The position numbers were made by a program, and so were the translations under genes. DNA of 14,904 bases from an uncultured Bacteroidales bacterium (GTDB taxonomy: Bacteria > Bacteroidota > Bacteroidia > Bacteroidales > Marinilabiliaceae), in contig CALAVC010000246.1 in assembly GCA_937892095.1 (NCBI GenBank), positions 1-14,904 on the forward strand, in the 5' to 3' direction. The notes beneath the pieces are model-generated. The model was not told the DNA's origin. It saw nothing but the letters and a program-made list of their open reading frames with translations, and made no database searches. This document shows, in pieces, positions 1 through 7,546 of the stretch. The first letter of the stretch is position 1. Each line of letters opens with the position of its first letter.

Positions 1-22
1 CTACTTTGAAAAATATGAAAAA

Positions 23-826
23 ATGAAAATTGAAGCCATTATCGATAGTGCAATCCACTACGGCAAAATACTCGCCATTGCGATAGTAGTACTTTGTCTC
101 GGTCTTTGGATAGTTAAAAAACTAACAGTCGCTCTTCGCAATTTCCTCCAGCGCAAAGAAGTCGATGCAACGCTCACCCCATTCATAGTCAGCGTTACCA
201 ATGTAGCCCTTAAGGTATTGCTCATCATAAGCGTCATTACCTATGTTGGCATCCCTATGACATCTTTTGTGGCCATTCTTGGTGCTGCTTCGCTCGCTGT
301 CGGTATGGCTCTACAAGGCACGCTTCAAAATTTTGCAGGTGGTGTCATGCTCCTACTCTTCCGTCCTTTCAAGGTTGGCGACTATGTCGAGATGAAAGGC
401 TTTGCTGGCACAGTGAATGAAATACAAATATTCAATACCATCCTTACAACTGTCGACAACAAGGTTATCCTTATCCCCAATGGTGGCATAAGCACCGATT
501 CACTCATCAACTATAGTCGACTCCCCGAACGTCGTGTCGATTTTGAGTTTGGCATCGGCTACTCCGACGACATCGACAAAGCCTATGATGCCATACGTGT
601 CGTCATCAGTCGTTGCGACAAGATAATCAACGAGCCTGCTCCTCCTTTTATGGCCGTATCCAAGCTCGCCGACAGCAGTGTAAATATTGTTGTCCGTGTC
701 TGGACAAAGAGCGAAAACTATTGGTCTGTATTCTTCTATATGAACGAATTTGTCAAGAAAGAATTCGACAAACAGGGCATCAGCATCCCTTTCCCACAAC
801 GCGATGTGCACATCGTTAAAGAATAA
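23..826 (+). CDS. MscS-family small-conductance mechanosensitive channel
   Basis: Likely a mechanosensitive ion channel of the inner membrane that opens under membrane tension and releases solutes during hypo-osmotic shock. The 267-residue protein has three predicted membrane segments in its first ~105 residues. The third is the Gly/Ala-rich pore helix (residues ~81-115, containing LGAASLAVGMALQGTLQNF), followed by the beta-domain start RPFKVGDYVE. The IPNGG motif near residue 151 and the FGIGYSDDIDKA stretch at ~175-186 are typical of MscS. The length suits a minimal MscS with no extra N-terminal helices. The ATG follows an A-rich leader with no Shine-Dalgarno site. Only 22 bases lie upstream, so the promoter cannot be judged. 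The next gene starts 30 bases downstream and may be co-transcribed. Family assignment is firm; the gating properties are inferred. Confidence 0.95.
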   Translation: MKIEAIIDSAIHYGKILAIAIVVLCLGLWIVKKLTVALRNFLQRKEVDATLTPFIVSVTNVALKVLLIISVITYVGIPMTSFVAILGAASLAVGMALQGTLQNFAGGVMLLLFRPFKVGDYVEMKGFAGTVNEIQIFNTILTTVDNKVILIPNGGISTDSLINYSRLPERRVDFEFGIGYSDDIDKAYDAIRVVISRCDKIINEPAPPFMAVSKLADSSVNIVVRVWTKSENYWSVFFYMNEFVKKEFDKQGISIPFPQRDVHIVKE

Positions 827-856
827 ACACAAAAACACATAACCTCCAAAATCAAA

Positions 857-1774
857 ATGAAAAAAGCATTTCTTTGCTTTCTCTGCCTTTCTGGTCTGCT
901 TTCGAGCGCAGTGGCACAAGAAGCTGAAGCTCCAGCTGAAGCACCAGCTTCCAAATGGAAAAAAGGACTATTCACTTCTTTCACCTTTAATCAGATCTCG
1001 CTCAAAAACTGGGCTGCTGGTGGTAAGAACTCTTTCAGTGGCACGTGGATAGGCAACGCCTATGCAAACTACAAGAGCGAAAAGGCAACTTGGGACAACA
1101 CCCTCGAAATGGGCTACGGTCTTATGCGCTACAAAGGCGAAGACTATCAAAAGTCAGAAGATAAAATACACATTTCTTCTATCTATGGCTACGATGCCTC
1201 TCGCCAAAAACTCTTCTACTCTGGTCTTTTCGACTTTAAGTCGCAGTTCGGCAAGGGCTATAAATACGACAAAGACACAACGGTAGTCTCAAAATGTATG
1301 TCGCCTGGCTACATCAGCATATCTGCCGGTATGCTCTATAAGCCCAACGATAAGCTGTCCATCTACCTCTCGCCCATAGCTGGTAAGTTCACCATCGTTG
1401 GCGACACTGTCCTCTCAACCATCTATGGTGTCGAAGCCAACGAAAATGTACGTTCCGAGTTCGGTGCCACGGCCAAAATCACCTACAACCATCCCAACAT
1501 TGTCAAGAATGTCGACTACTATTTCCGTGGCGACTTCTTTACCAACTGGAAAGAACATCCCGAACATATCGATGTCGATATTGAAACAGGTTTCAACTTC
1601 AAGGTCAACGATTGGCTTACCGCACTCATCAAGGTCAACCTCCTCTTCGATGACGATATCAAGTACAAGGAGCAATACGAAGAAAACGGCGAAATACTCA
1701 CCCGCGAACGTGGCGCTCGTTTGCAATGTAAAGAGCTCTTCGGCTTCGGTCTATCCTTTAAGCTCGACAAGTAG
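857..1774 (+). CDS. DUF3078 domain-containing outer-membrane protein
   Basis: A 305-residue exported protein matching the Bacteroidota DUF3078 family, whose function is unknown. Residues 1-20 form a signal peptide with cleavage expected after AVA (before Gln21), followed by a short Ala/Glu/Pro-rich linker. The rest alternates aromatic and polar residues in strand-like blocks, including the family-typical stretch around residues 37-60 (FTFNQISLKNWAAGGKNSFS), which fits an outer-membrane beta-barrel. It ends in aromatic-rich strands (FGFGLSFKLDK). The ATG is preceded by an A-rich leader. A probable intrinsic terminator follows at 1807-1853, so this gene closes the first transcription unit. The barrel topology is inferred from the pattern; no catalytic motif is visible. 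Confidence 0.88.
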   Translation: MKKAFLCFLCLSGLLSSAVAQEAEAPAEAPASKWKKGLFTSFTFNQISLKNWAAGGKNSFSGTWIGNAYANYKSEKATWDNTLEMGYGLMRYKGEDYQKSEDKIHISSIYGYDASRQKLFYSGLFDFKSQFGKGYKYDKDTTVVSKCMSPGYISISAGMLYKPNDKLSIYLSPIAGKFTIVGDTVLSTIYGVEANENVRSEFGATAKITYNHPNIVKNVDYYFRGDFFTNWKEHPEHIDVDIETGFNFKVNDWLTALIKVNLLFDDDIKYKEQYEENGEILTRERGARLQCKELFGFGLSFKLDK

Positions 1775-1806
1775 CCACTTCTGAAAAATATCCAGATTCA
1801 TCCAAA

Positions 1807-1853
1807 CTTTGCCCTCTTCGAGAATGTCAAAATCTCAAGAGTGCAAGGTTTTT
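1807..1853 (+). terminator. Probable intrinsic terminator after the DUF3078 gene
   Basis: An imperfect stem pairs 1807-1823 (CTTTGCCCTCTTCGAGA) with 1833-1848 (TCTCAAGAGTGCAAGG), with a 9-base loop, one bulge and two mismatches. Five T residues follow at 1849-1853. It lies 33 bases after the stop of the preceding gene and before the M13 peptidase gene, where a terminator would be expected. The fold was worked out by eye and its stability was not computed. Confidence 0.55.
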
Positions 1854-1890
1854 CGACACATAAAAACCAATTCCTATCATAAACTCTAAA

Positions 1891-3921
1891 ATGAAAATTT
1901 CGCGAATGATACTCTATTCGGGTGCTCTAGCTTCAGCTTGCGCTTGCACCGAAGGCAGTACCGATGGTAACGCTCATTTTACCGAAGCTGACCTCGATAA
2001 TAGCGTCCGCATCGAAGACGATTTCTACCAGCATACCAATGGTGGTTGGATTGCTGCTCACCTAGTCCCTGCCGACAAGTCGCGCTATGGCACTTTTGAC
2101 ATCCTTGCCGAAGAAAGCATAGACAACCTGCGCTCCATTGTCGAAGAAGTAAAAGCTAAGAAAGGCGCGCAAGGCACTCCTGCTCAAAAAATTGGCGACT
2201 TGTATGCTCTTGGCATGGACACCGCTCGTCGTAATGCAGACGGCATAAAACCCATTGAAGACCTCCTCGCACAAGTCGCTAATGTCGACCCTAAAAACAA
2301 AGCTGAATTCTCTGTCTTCTTGGCCAACTTCCACAAGTATGCAAGTGCATTTTTTGCTTTCGGACGTACTCCCGATTTTGAGAATAGCTCAATGAACATT
2401 GCCGAGCTATGGCAAAGTGGCATCGGGCTCCCAGATCGCGACTACTATTTCGACGACTCCGAACACGGCAAAGAAATCATCGAAGGCTACAAAAAACTCC
2501 TGTCCACCGTCTTCAATTATATCGGTAAAATCGATGCCGACAAGAAGGCTGTTTCGGTCTTCGAGTTCGAAAAAAAACTTGCCGAGGTCATGAACAAAAA
2601 GGAAGAAAACCGCGACCCAATAAAGGTTTGCAACAAGTACGACTTCGACAAACTTGCCGACAAAGCCCCTAATTTCGACTGGAACACCTATGTCAAAGAA
2701 CAAGGCGTTTCTCCCAAGGTTATCAATGTATCCCAACCACGCTACTTCGCAGCCGTATTCGATATTGTCGACCACACCGATAAGCAAGTCGTTGTCGACT
2801 ACCTTACTTCGAGTCTTGTAAGAAGCTTTGGCTCCGACCTGACATCTGAACTCGAAAACATATATTTCGATTTCTACTCTCGTCAGCTTCGTGGCACGCA
2901 AGAACTGCGTCCACTTTGGAAACGCATTCTTGGATCTGTCGAAGATTGCTTGGGCGAAGAACTGGGTAAACTATATGTGGCAAAATATTTCCCCGAAGCA
3001 GCCAAAAAACGTATGGTCGACCTTATTGAGCAACTTCGTATTGCTTTCGGTCAGCGTATAGACAACCTCACTTGGATGGGTGATAGTACCAAGGCTGCCG
3101 CCAAGGAAAAACTTGCTGCTATAACCGTCAAAGTTGGCTATCCCGACAAATGGCGCGACTATTCAAAATTGAACATAGATCCCAATAAGTCTTATGTCGA
3201 AAATCTCATCGAAGTAGCAAAGTTCGATCACATGACCGAAATGCAAAAAATCGACCAGCCTGTCGATAAAGATGAGTGGTACATGACTCCACAGACGGTC
3301 AATGCCTACTACATGCCAACATCCAATGAGATCGTTTTCCCAGCCGCCATTCTGCAACCTCCATTCTTCTATGCTAATGGCGATGACGCTGTAAATTATG
3401 GTGCCATAGGCGTTGTCATCGGACACGAAATGACTCATGGCTTCGATGACTCTGGCTGTAATTTCGACAAAGAAGGTAACCTCAACAATTGGTGGACTGA
3501 AAGCGATAAGGCTCAATTCGATTCCATAGCTAAGCGTCTTGTCGACCATTTCTCTTCGCTCACCGTAATTGACGATGTCAAAGGCAATGGTCAGCTCACG
3601 CTCGGTGAAAATATTGCCGATCTCGGTGGTCTCAACATTGCTCATCAGGCCTTCCGCAACACCCTCAAAGGTAAGGCAGAGCCTGCTCCCATCGACGGAC
3701 AAAGTGCCGAACAACGCTTTCTCCTTGGCTATTCGCGCGTTTGGGCTGGCGATGTTCGCCCCGAATATCTGCGCCAACAAGTCATGACCGACCCTCACTC
3801 GGCTGGTCGTTTGCGTGTCAATGGGCAGCTACCTCTTCTCGACTTCTTCTACGAAGCCTACAACATTTCCGAAACCGACAGCATGTATTTGCCTGCCGAG
3901 AAACGCATCGTCATTTGGTAA
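1891..3921 (+). CDS. pepO: M13 family metallopeptidase (PepO/neprilysin-like), probable lipoprotein
   Basis: A zinc endopeptidase of the neprilysin family, likely on the periplasmic side and acting on oligopeptides. The 676-residue length is normal for M13. The N-terminus is a short hydrophobic segment ending in a Cys-containing lipobox-like stretch (ALASACAC, about residues 13-20), so a lipoprotein is likely. The peptidase M13 N-terminal helical domain covers roughly residues 40-430. The catalytic domain has the substrate-binding NAYYMP at ~471-476, the zinc site HEMTH at 512-516 (His512, Glu513, His516), the third ligand in ENIAD (Glu573, Asp577), and the late VRVNGQLPLLDFF-type region. The C-terminus ends in Trp, as is usual. 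All catalytic residues are present. It heads a run with kdsC, 20 bases downstream. No clear TAnnTTTG box was seen in the 37 bases between the terminator and the ATG, so the promoter is unassigned. Confidence 0.93.
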   Translation: MKISRMILYSGALASACACTEGSTDGNAHFTEADLDNSVRIEDDFYQHTNGGWIAAHLVPADKSRYGTFDILAEESIDNLRSIVEEVKAKKGAQGTPAQKIGDLYALGMDTARRNADGIKPIEDLLAQVANVDPKNKAEFSVFLANFHKYASAFFAFGRTPDFENSSMNIAELWQSGIGLPDRDYYFDDSEHGKEIIEGYKKLLSTVFNYIGKIDADKKAVSVFEFEKKLAEVMNKKEENRDPIKVCNKYDFDKLADKAPNFDWNTYVKEQGVSPKVINVSQPRYFAAVFDIVDHTDKQVVVDYLTSSLVRSFGSDLTSELENIYFDFYSRQLRGTQELRPLWKRILGSVEDCLGEELGKLYVAKYFPEAAKKRMVDLIEQLRIAFGQRIDNLTWMGDSTKAAAKEKLAAITVKVGYPDKWRDYSKLNIDPNKSYVENLIEVAKFDHMTEMQKIDQPVDKDEWYMTPQTVNAYYMPTSNEIVFPAAILQPPFFYANGDDAVNYGAIGVVIGHEMTHGFDDSGCNFDKEGNLNNWWTESDKAQFDSIAKRLVDHFSSLTVIDDVKGNGQLTLGENIADLGGLNIAHQAFRNTLKGKAEPAPIDGQSAEQRFLLGYSRVWAGDVRPEYLRQQVMTDPHSAGRLRVNGQLPLLDFFYEAYNISETDSMYLPAEKRIVIW

Positions 3922-3941
3922 TAAAATAGCAATAAGTAAAT

Positions 3942-4490
3942 ATGGAAATCGACAACACCCCTTCGCAACCGACAGCCAAAAATTTCAAAGAACTGCTACC
4001 AGCCGTCCGTGCTTTTGCTTTCGATGTCGACGGGGTGTTGTCGCTTACCGTTTCGCCCATGTCGACCGATGGCATCCCGCTTCGTACTGCCAACATAAAA
4101 GATGGCTATGCCTTGCAACTTGCCGCCAAACTTGGTTATCACATTGCCATAATAACAGGTGGCACCTCGGAGTCCGTCAAGCGTCGATATGAGATGCTTG
4201 GCATTCACGACATCTACATGGCGCGTAGCACCAAGCTCGACACATATATCGAGTGGCGCAATTCTCATGGGTTAACCGACAACCAAATTGTCTATATGGG
4301 CGATGATATGCCCGACATCCCTATTTTGCGAACCGTGGGCATTTCTGCTTGTCCCTCCGATGCCGCAATAGATGTGAAAAATATTTGTCGCTACATATCT
4401 CCATATTCTGGCGGTAATGGTTGTGTGCGCGACATATTAGAGCAAGTTCTCCGAGCGCAACATCAGTGGGGAACAGACCATTCATGGTGA
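3942..4490 (+). CDS. kdsC: KdsC-like HAD phosphatase (3-deoxy-D-manno-octulosonate-8-phosphate phosphatase)
   Basis: A 182-residue cap-less HAD hydrolase of the KdsC subfamily, which removes phosphate from Kdo-8-phosphate in the cytoplasm to supply Kdo for the lipopolysaccharide inner core. Motif I is FDVDGVLS (Asp28 nucleophile, Asp30). The KDGYAL segment (~53-58) and IITGG with Thr72 (motif II) follow, then Lys98 in STKLD (motif III) and GDDMPD at 120-125 (motif IV Asp pair). The GGNGCVRDILE tail at ~156-166 is typical of KdsC-type proteins. It sits 20 bases after the M13 gene and 15 bases before the UbiA gene, so it is in an operon. Membership of the KdsC-like HAD group is firm. The exact substrate is inferred, because related Bacteroidota proteins are annotated only from homology. 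Confidence 0.85.
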   Translation: MEIDNTPSQPTAKNFKELLPAVRAFAFDVDGVLSLTVSPMSTDGIPLRTANIKDGYALQLAAKLGYHIAIITGGTSESVKRRYEMLGIHDIYMARSTKLDTYIEWRNSHGLTDNQIVYMGDDMPDIPILRTVGISACPSDAAIDVKNICRYISPYSGGNGCVRDILEQVLRAQHQWGTDHSW

Positions 4491-4505
4491 TAAAAAAGAT
4501 TGGTT

Positions 4506-5438
4506 ATGAAAGAATTTTTTCGACTCATTCGATTGCCAAATCTAATCGTCATAGCACTCTTTCAGTGTTTGCTACGCTACGCCTATATAATCCCAAACCT
4601 TACCGAAGAAAACGTTGCTCATACACTCCCCACATACCTTTTCATTCTGACCATAATCTCGTCTGTTTGCCTTGCTGCTGGTGGCAATGCCATCAACGAC
4701 TATTTCGACATCAAGACCGACCGTATAAATCGCCCACAAACAATAGTTGTCGACAAAACTATAGATCGTCGTTCGGTCCTACTCACGCATGTTTTGCTCA
4801 CACTCGTTGGCCTATTTGCTGGTCTTTATGTTTCTTTCGTATTGCGTAAGGCAGCGCTTATGCTCACATTTATTGCCGTGCCAATCTTGTTATGGTTCTA
4901 TTCCACTCATTTCAAAAAACAAATTTTGGTCGGCAACATTGTTGTCGCTCTTCTTGTTGCCTTGTCTGGCTACTTAGTTGTCTGTGTCGAATATGCTGCC
5001 ATCGACCGTTCTGCACGACACATCATAACCGATGACGAACCTTTCTCCACTATTTGGTATGTTGTATGTGCATATTGCACATTTGCTTTTGCAGCCAATT
5101 TGGCTCGCGAGATTATAAAAGATATGGAAGACATCGAAGGCGATAGCCAGACCAGATGTCATACCTTGGCCGTCGAGCTCGGTTGCGACTACAGTAAGAT
5201 TGTTGTCTATGCCGTACTGACGGCTGTTCTTTTGTGTATCGGTGCTGCGCTTTGGCAGTTTATACCCGACATGCATAACAAAGTTTTGCTTGCCTACGTT
5301 GGCACGTTTATTTTCCTTCCAACGTTCTACCTCATATTTGTCGTTGCGCGTGCCAAGTCTAAAAAAGATTTCCACAAGGCGTCCACAATCAGCAAAGTTA
5401 TTATGCTTTTGGGCGTACTCTCACTACTTTTAATCTGA
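4506..5438 (+). CDS. UbiA-family prenyltransferase
   Basis: An integral-membrane prenyltransferase of 310 residues. The first Asp-rich motif reads NAINDYFDIKTD at residues 61-72 (Asn61, Asp65, Asp68, Asp72) and the second is KDMEDIEGD at 205-213. Together they bind the Mg-prenyl diphosphate. About eight to nine hydrophobic helices are visible, for example at ~12-30, 42-62, 93-112, 116-134, 140-160, 183-200, 228-248, 257-277 and 290-308. In Bacteroidota this group is usually annotated as geranylgeranylglycerol-phosphate geranylgeranyltransferase-like, but a quinone or other acceptor is possible. I chose the ATG at 4506 rather than the in-frame TTG at 4500, since MKEFFRLIRLPNL is a typical N-terminus and an A-rich stretch lies upstream. 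The nitroreductase starts 7 bases after the stop. Confidence 0.88.
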   Translation: MKEFFRLIRLPNLIVIALFQCLLRYAYIIPNLTEENVAHTLPTYLFILTIISSVCLAAGGNAINDYFDIKTDRINRPQTIVVDKTIDRRSVLLTHVLLTLVGLFAGLYVSFVLRKAALMLTFIAVPILLWFYSTHFKKQILVGNIVVALLVALSGYLVVCVEYAAIDRSARHIITDDEPFSTIWYVVCAYCTFAFAANLAREIIKDMEDIEGDSQTRCHTLAVELGCDYSKIVVYAVLTAVLLCIGAALWQFIPDMHNKVLLAYVGTFIFLPTFYLIFVVARAKSKKDFHKASTISKVIMLLGVLSLLLI

Positions 5439-5445
5439 TAAAAAA

Positions 5446-6189
5446 ATGACACTCACTTCGCTCTACAACCATAAGACTGTTCGCAAATATACTTCGCAAC
5501 CCATCCCAGACGATACTCTTCGTAAGATTCTTTTGGCAGGCATTCGAGGTTCCAACACTGGCAATATGCAGCTTTATAGCATTGTCGTTACATCCGATGC
5601 CGAGACAAAAAAAAGACTATCTCCAGCCCATTTTGGCCAGCCAATGATTGAGAATGCACCAGTTGTTATGACTATTTGTGCCGACCTAAATCGTGTCAGC
5701 AAATGGTGCGAAGCTCGCAAGGCCGACAAAGCCTTTTACAATTTTGAGAGTTTCATTACAGCCACAATAGATGCAACCATAGTTGCTCAAAACATAGCCC
5801 TTGCTGCCGAAGAAGACGGTCTCGGCATTTGCTATCTTGGCACCACCACATACAACCCCGAACAAATAGCCGAGGTTCTTCAACTGCCCAAAGCTGTCGT
5901 TCCTATTACCACACTTACCATTGGCTACCCAGCCGAGAAGCCAGACCTTACCGAGCGTCTGCCACTCGAGGCGGTCATACACTACGATACATATAAAGAC
6001 TATTCGTCCGAAGACATCGACCGTTATTATGCAGAAAAAGAGGCGAATCCTGAAAACCAAAAATTTGTAGAGCAGAACAACAAAGAAACTCTTGCTCAGG
6101 TATTTGCCGAAGTGCGCTATCCACGCTCAGCTGCCGAAGATTTTAGTCGCAAAGTTGTCAACATTCTTCGCAATCAGGGTTTGCTATAA
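5446..6189 (+). CDS. NfsA-like nitroreductase / FMN-dependent NAD(P)H oxidoreductase
   Basis: A 247-residue flavin oxidoreductase of the nitroreductase superfamily, cytoplasmic and probably a homodimer. The N-terminal HKTVRKYTSQPIPDD (residues 9-23) is the canonical RKY flavin-phosphate contact. RGSNTGNMQLYSIVV (~34-48) is the Ser/Asn-rich FMN loop. AEEDGLGICYLGT (~121-133) is the second flavin-binding stretch, and TIGYPAEKPDLTERLPLEAVIH (~158-179) is the family's conserved GxP region. The extended C-terminal helical part to residue 247 favours the NfsA/Frp group over the shorter NfsB group. It is the last gene of the M13-kdsC-UbiA run. Its stop TAA overlaps the stop of the convergent VWA gene by six bases, with no terminator between. 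The physiological substrate is unknown. Confidence 0.9.
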   Translation: MTLTSLYNHKTVRKYTSQPIPDDTLRKILLAGIRGSNTGNMQLYSIVVTSDAETKKRLSPAHFGQPMIENAPVVMTICADLNRVSKWCEARKADKAFYNFESFITATIDATIVAQNIALAAEEDGLGICYLGTTTYNPEQIAEVLQLPKAVVPITTLTIGYPAEKPDLTERLPLEAVIHYDTYKDYSSEDIDRYYAEKEANPENQKFVEQNNKETLAQVFAEVRYPRSAAEDFSRKVVNILRNQGLL

Positions 6190-7398
6190 TTTCTTTCGCC
6201 TATTGTCGAGCTCTTCAATGTAACACACACGTCCGATTGCCGATAATCTTTCTTTAGCATACTCATAAGATTCTTTATCGGTAATCACCCACACACACTT
6301 TGGTGTGCGATATGTCTTTTTGACCGTTGGCACGTCTGCGTAGCCGTCGGTCATTACTATTATTCCGTCATATCGGTCTGCATTGCCCACAAAGTCAAAT
6401 ATTTGTTGAAAATTAGTGCCCCCACGTCCCGTAATCTCCACTTCATATTTAGCCTTTTTTAGTGGCACAACGTCTTTTAATTCACAATCAAATTGTACAG
6501 TGTCGATTTCCTCCACTCCGTAGCGAAAGAATTTATTTATTATTCCATAGAAATCGGCAAGAGACTCTTTGCTGACCGATCCACTCGTGTCCACAGCTAC
6601 AAGCAACCGACTTCGCAGCCTGTACAGACTACCCATATTTTCAAACTCTGTACGCCTATTGGGGCGCATGCGTGTTAGACTCCGTCGGCTACTAAGCATG
6701 CTTGCCCGAAAACCAGAAAGGACTTTCCGATAATCAATCCTTGCCTTTGTCCCCGACTCAATTTTTGTCTTAAGATTACCACTTATTGTACCCCATTGTT
6801 TTGTCGTTTTTATTATCTCGTCTACCGTATGACTCCATACTTCATCTTCTTCCCACAAGAAGGCTTGCTGTGTTTTAATACTCGACAAGTCTGCCGGAAT
6901 AATGTCATTTATACAGCTTGCGTCATCATTATCACGATTGTTCTCTTCTATTCTCCTCAATTGATTTGCATACCACTCAAAATGTTCTCCTTCGCCAAGT
7001 CCATAGTCGGCTGGGTTTGTGAGTTCTGCAGTCTGCATATATGCATATGTAATTGGTTCGAACTCGTACTGCCCATAAAAAGTCATGTCGCTTGCCATGG
7101 CTCGCGTGTGTAGAGGGCATTGTGGCTGACGACTATACGGATGTTTGAGTAGAATGCGTATGGCTTCGAGTTTAAATAGTTGTTCGGCTTCGCGAGGAAG
7201 AAGAAATTTTATAATGTTTGGATTATACTCTATTATCCCTTTGCCAGCTCGTACAGGAATGCTAATATCTTCGTTTTCCCTCAGTTCATGACTACACAAC
7301 ACAGCGTGCAATACGGGTTCGCGTAAAAACCACTCGTCATACATCTTCGACGTTACATACTCCAAACACTGTAGGGTGGGGGACTTTTTTTTAGGCAT
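6184..7398 (-). CDS. VWA-like domain protein with degenerate DUF2201 metallopeptidase N-domain
   Basis: A 404-residue soluble protein with two parts. Residues ~10-260 match the DUF2201 N-terminal putative metallopeptidase domain. Residues ~262-400 are a VWA-like domain with a metal-ion-dependent adhesion site: DTSGS (Asp270, Ser272, Ser274), Thr328 in GGTNF and Asp351 in MTDG. Active DUF2201 members carry a His-Glu-x-x-His type helix. Here the equivalent helix reads LEAIRILLKH (77-86), so Glu78 and His86 remain but the other His positions are Leu77 and Arg81, and catalysis is unlikely. Family relatives are usually encoded beside a MoxR-type AAA ATPase; none is in this window. The ATG at 7398 sits about 16 bases behind a good promoter at 7419-7450. 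Its role is unknown; co-chaperone or complex assembly is the usual guess. Confidence 0.85.
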   Translation of the reverse strand: MPKKKSPTLQCLEYVTSKMYDEWFLREPVLHAVLCSHELRENEDISIPVRAGKGIIEYNPNIIKFLLPREAEQLFKLEAIRILLKHPYSRQPQCPLHTRAMASDMTFYGQYEFEPITYAYMQTAELTNPADYGLGEGEHFEWYANQLRRIEENNRDNDDASCINDIIPADLSSIKTQQAFLWEEDEVWSHTVDEIIKTTKQWGTISGNLKTKIESGTKARIDYRKVLSGFRASMLSSRRSLTRMRPNRRTEFENMGSLYRLRSRLLVAVDTSGSVSKESLADFYGIINKFFRYGVEEIDTVQFDCELKDVVPLKKAKYEVEITGRGGTNFQQIFDFVGNADRYDGIIVMTDGYADVPTVKKTYRTPKCVWVITDKESYEYAKERLSAIGRVCYIEELDNRRKKL

Positions 7399-7418
7399 AA
7401 TCTACTTAATCTGTCTCG

Positions 7419-7450
7419 CAAAACTATCATTTTCACCCCTCTTCAACAAA
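7419..7450 (-). promoter_or_regulatory. Bacteroidota-type promoter of the VWA/DUF2201 gene
   Basis: On the minus strand, TTTG at 7450-7447 is followed after 20 bases by TAGTTTTG at 7426-7419. These match the -33 TTTG and -7 TAnnTTTG elements described for Bacteroides at the expected spacing. Transcription would start near 7415, leaving a leader of about 16 bases before the ATG at 7398. This is the best full promoter match I found in the window. Confidence 0.65.
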
Positions 7451-7489
7451 CCTGTTGCCAACCATTTATTCATCCTCCGATAGACGTTT

Positions 7490-7509
7490 ATTACATTTTA
7501 AAATGTAAT
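7490..7509. promoter_or_regulatory. Perfect 20-base palindrome, candidate operator
   Basis: ATTACATTTTAAAATGTAAT is identical to its own reverse complement over all 20 bases. It lies in the 148-base divergent region between the VWA gene and the PrsW-type gene. Its right arm overlaps the first four bases of the rightward -7 box (7506-7513). It is about 65 bases upstream of the leftward -7 box. The symmetry suits a homodimeric DNA-binding regulator that blocks or aids the rightward promoter. No regulator gene is encoded next to it. A purely structural AT-rich palindrome is possible. Confidence 0.5.
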
Positions 7510-7513
7510 TTTG
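7506..7513 (+). promoter_or_regulatory. -7 box of the PrsW-type operon
   Basis: TAATTTTG matches TAnnTTTG exactly. Transcription would start near 7517-7518, giving a leader of about 29 bases to the ATG at 7547. No TTTG is present at the -33 position, so this promoter may be weak or activator-dependent. It overlaps the 20-base palindrome. The box also contains the TTG at 7511, which argues against using that TTG as a start codon. Confidence 0.5.
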
Positions 7514-7546
7514 TCGCTTCCAAAAAACATTCTCCCCAATACAGAA

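Noticed and set aside
500..919. A 139-codon minus-strand frame across the MscS-DUF3078 junction
   Set aside because: It is antisense to two good genes and rich in Cys/Phe with no domain; a shadow.
3163..3798. A 211-codon open frame on the minus strand
   Set aside because: It is antisense to the catalytic half of the M13 peptidase and has no recognisable domain.
4500..4505. TTG as the start of the UbiA gene
   Set aside because: An ATG two codons downstream gives a typical UbiA N-terminus.
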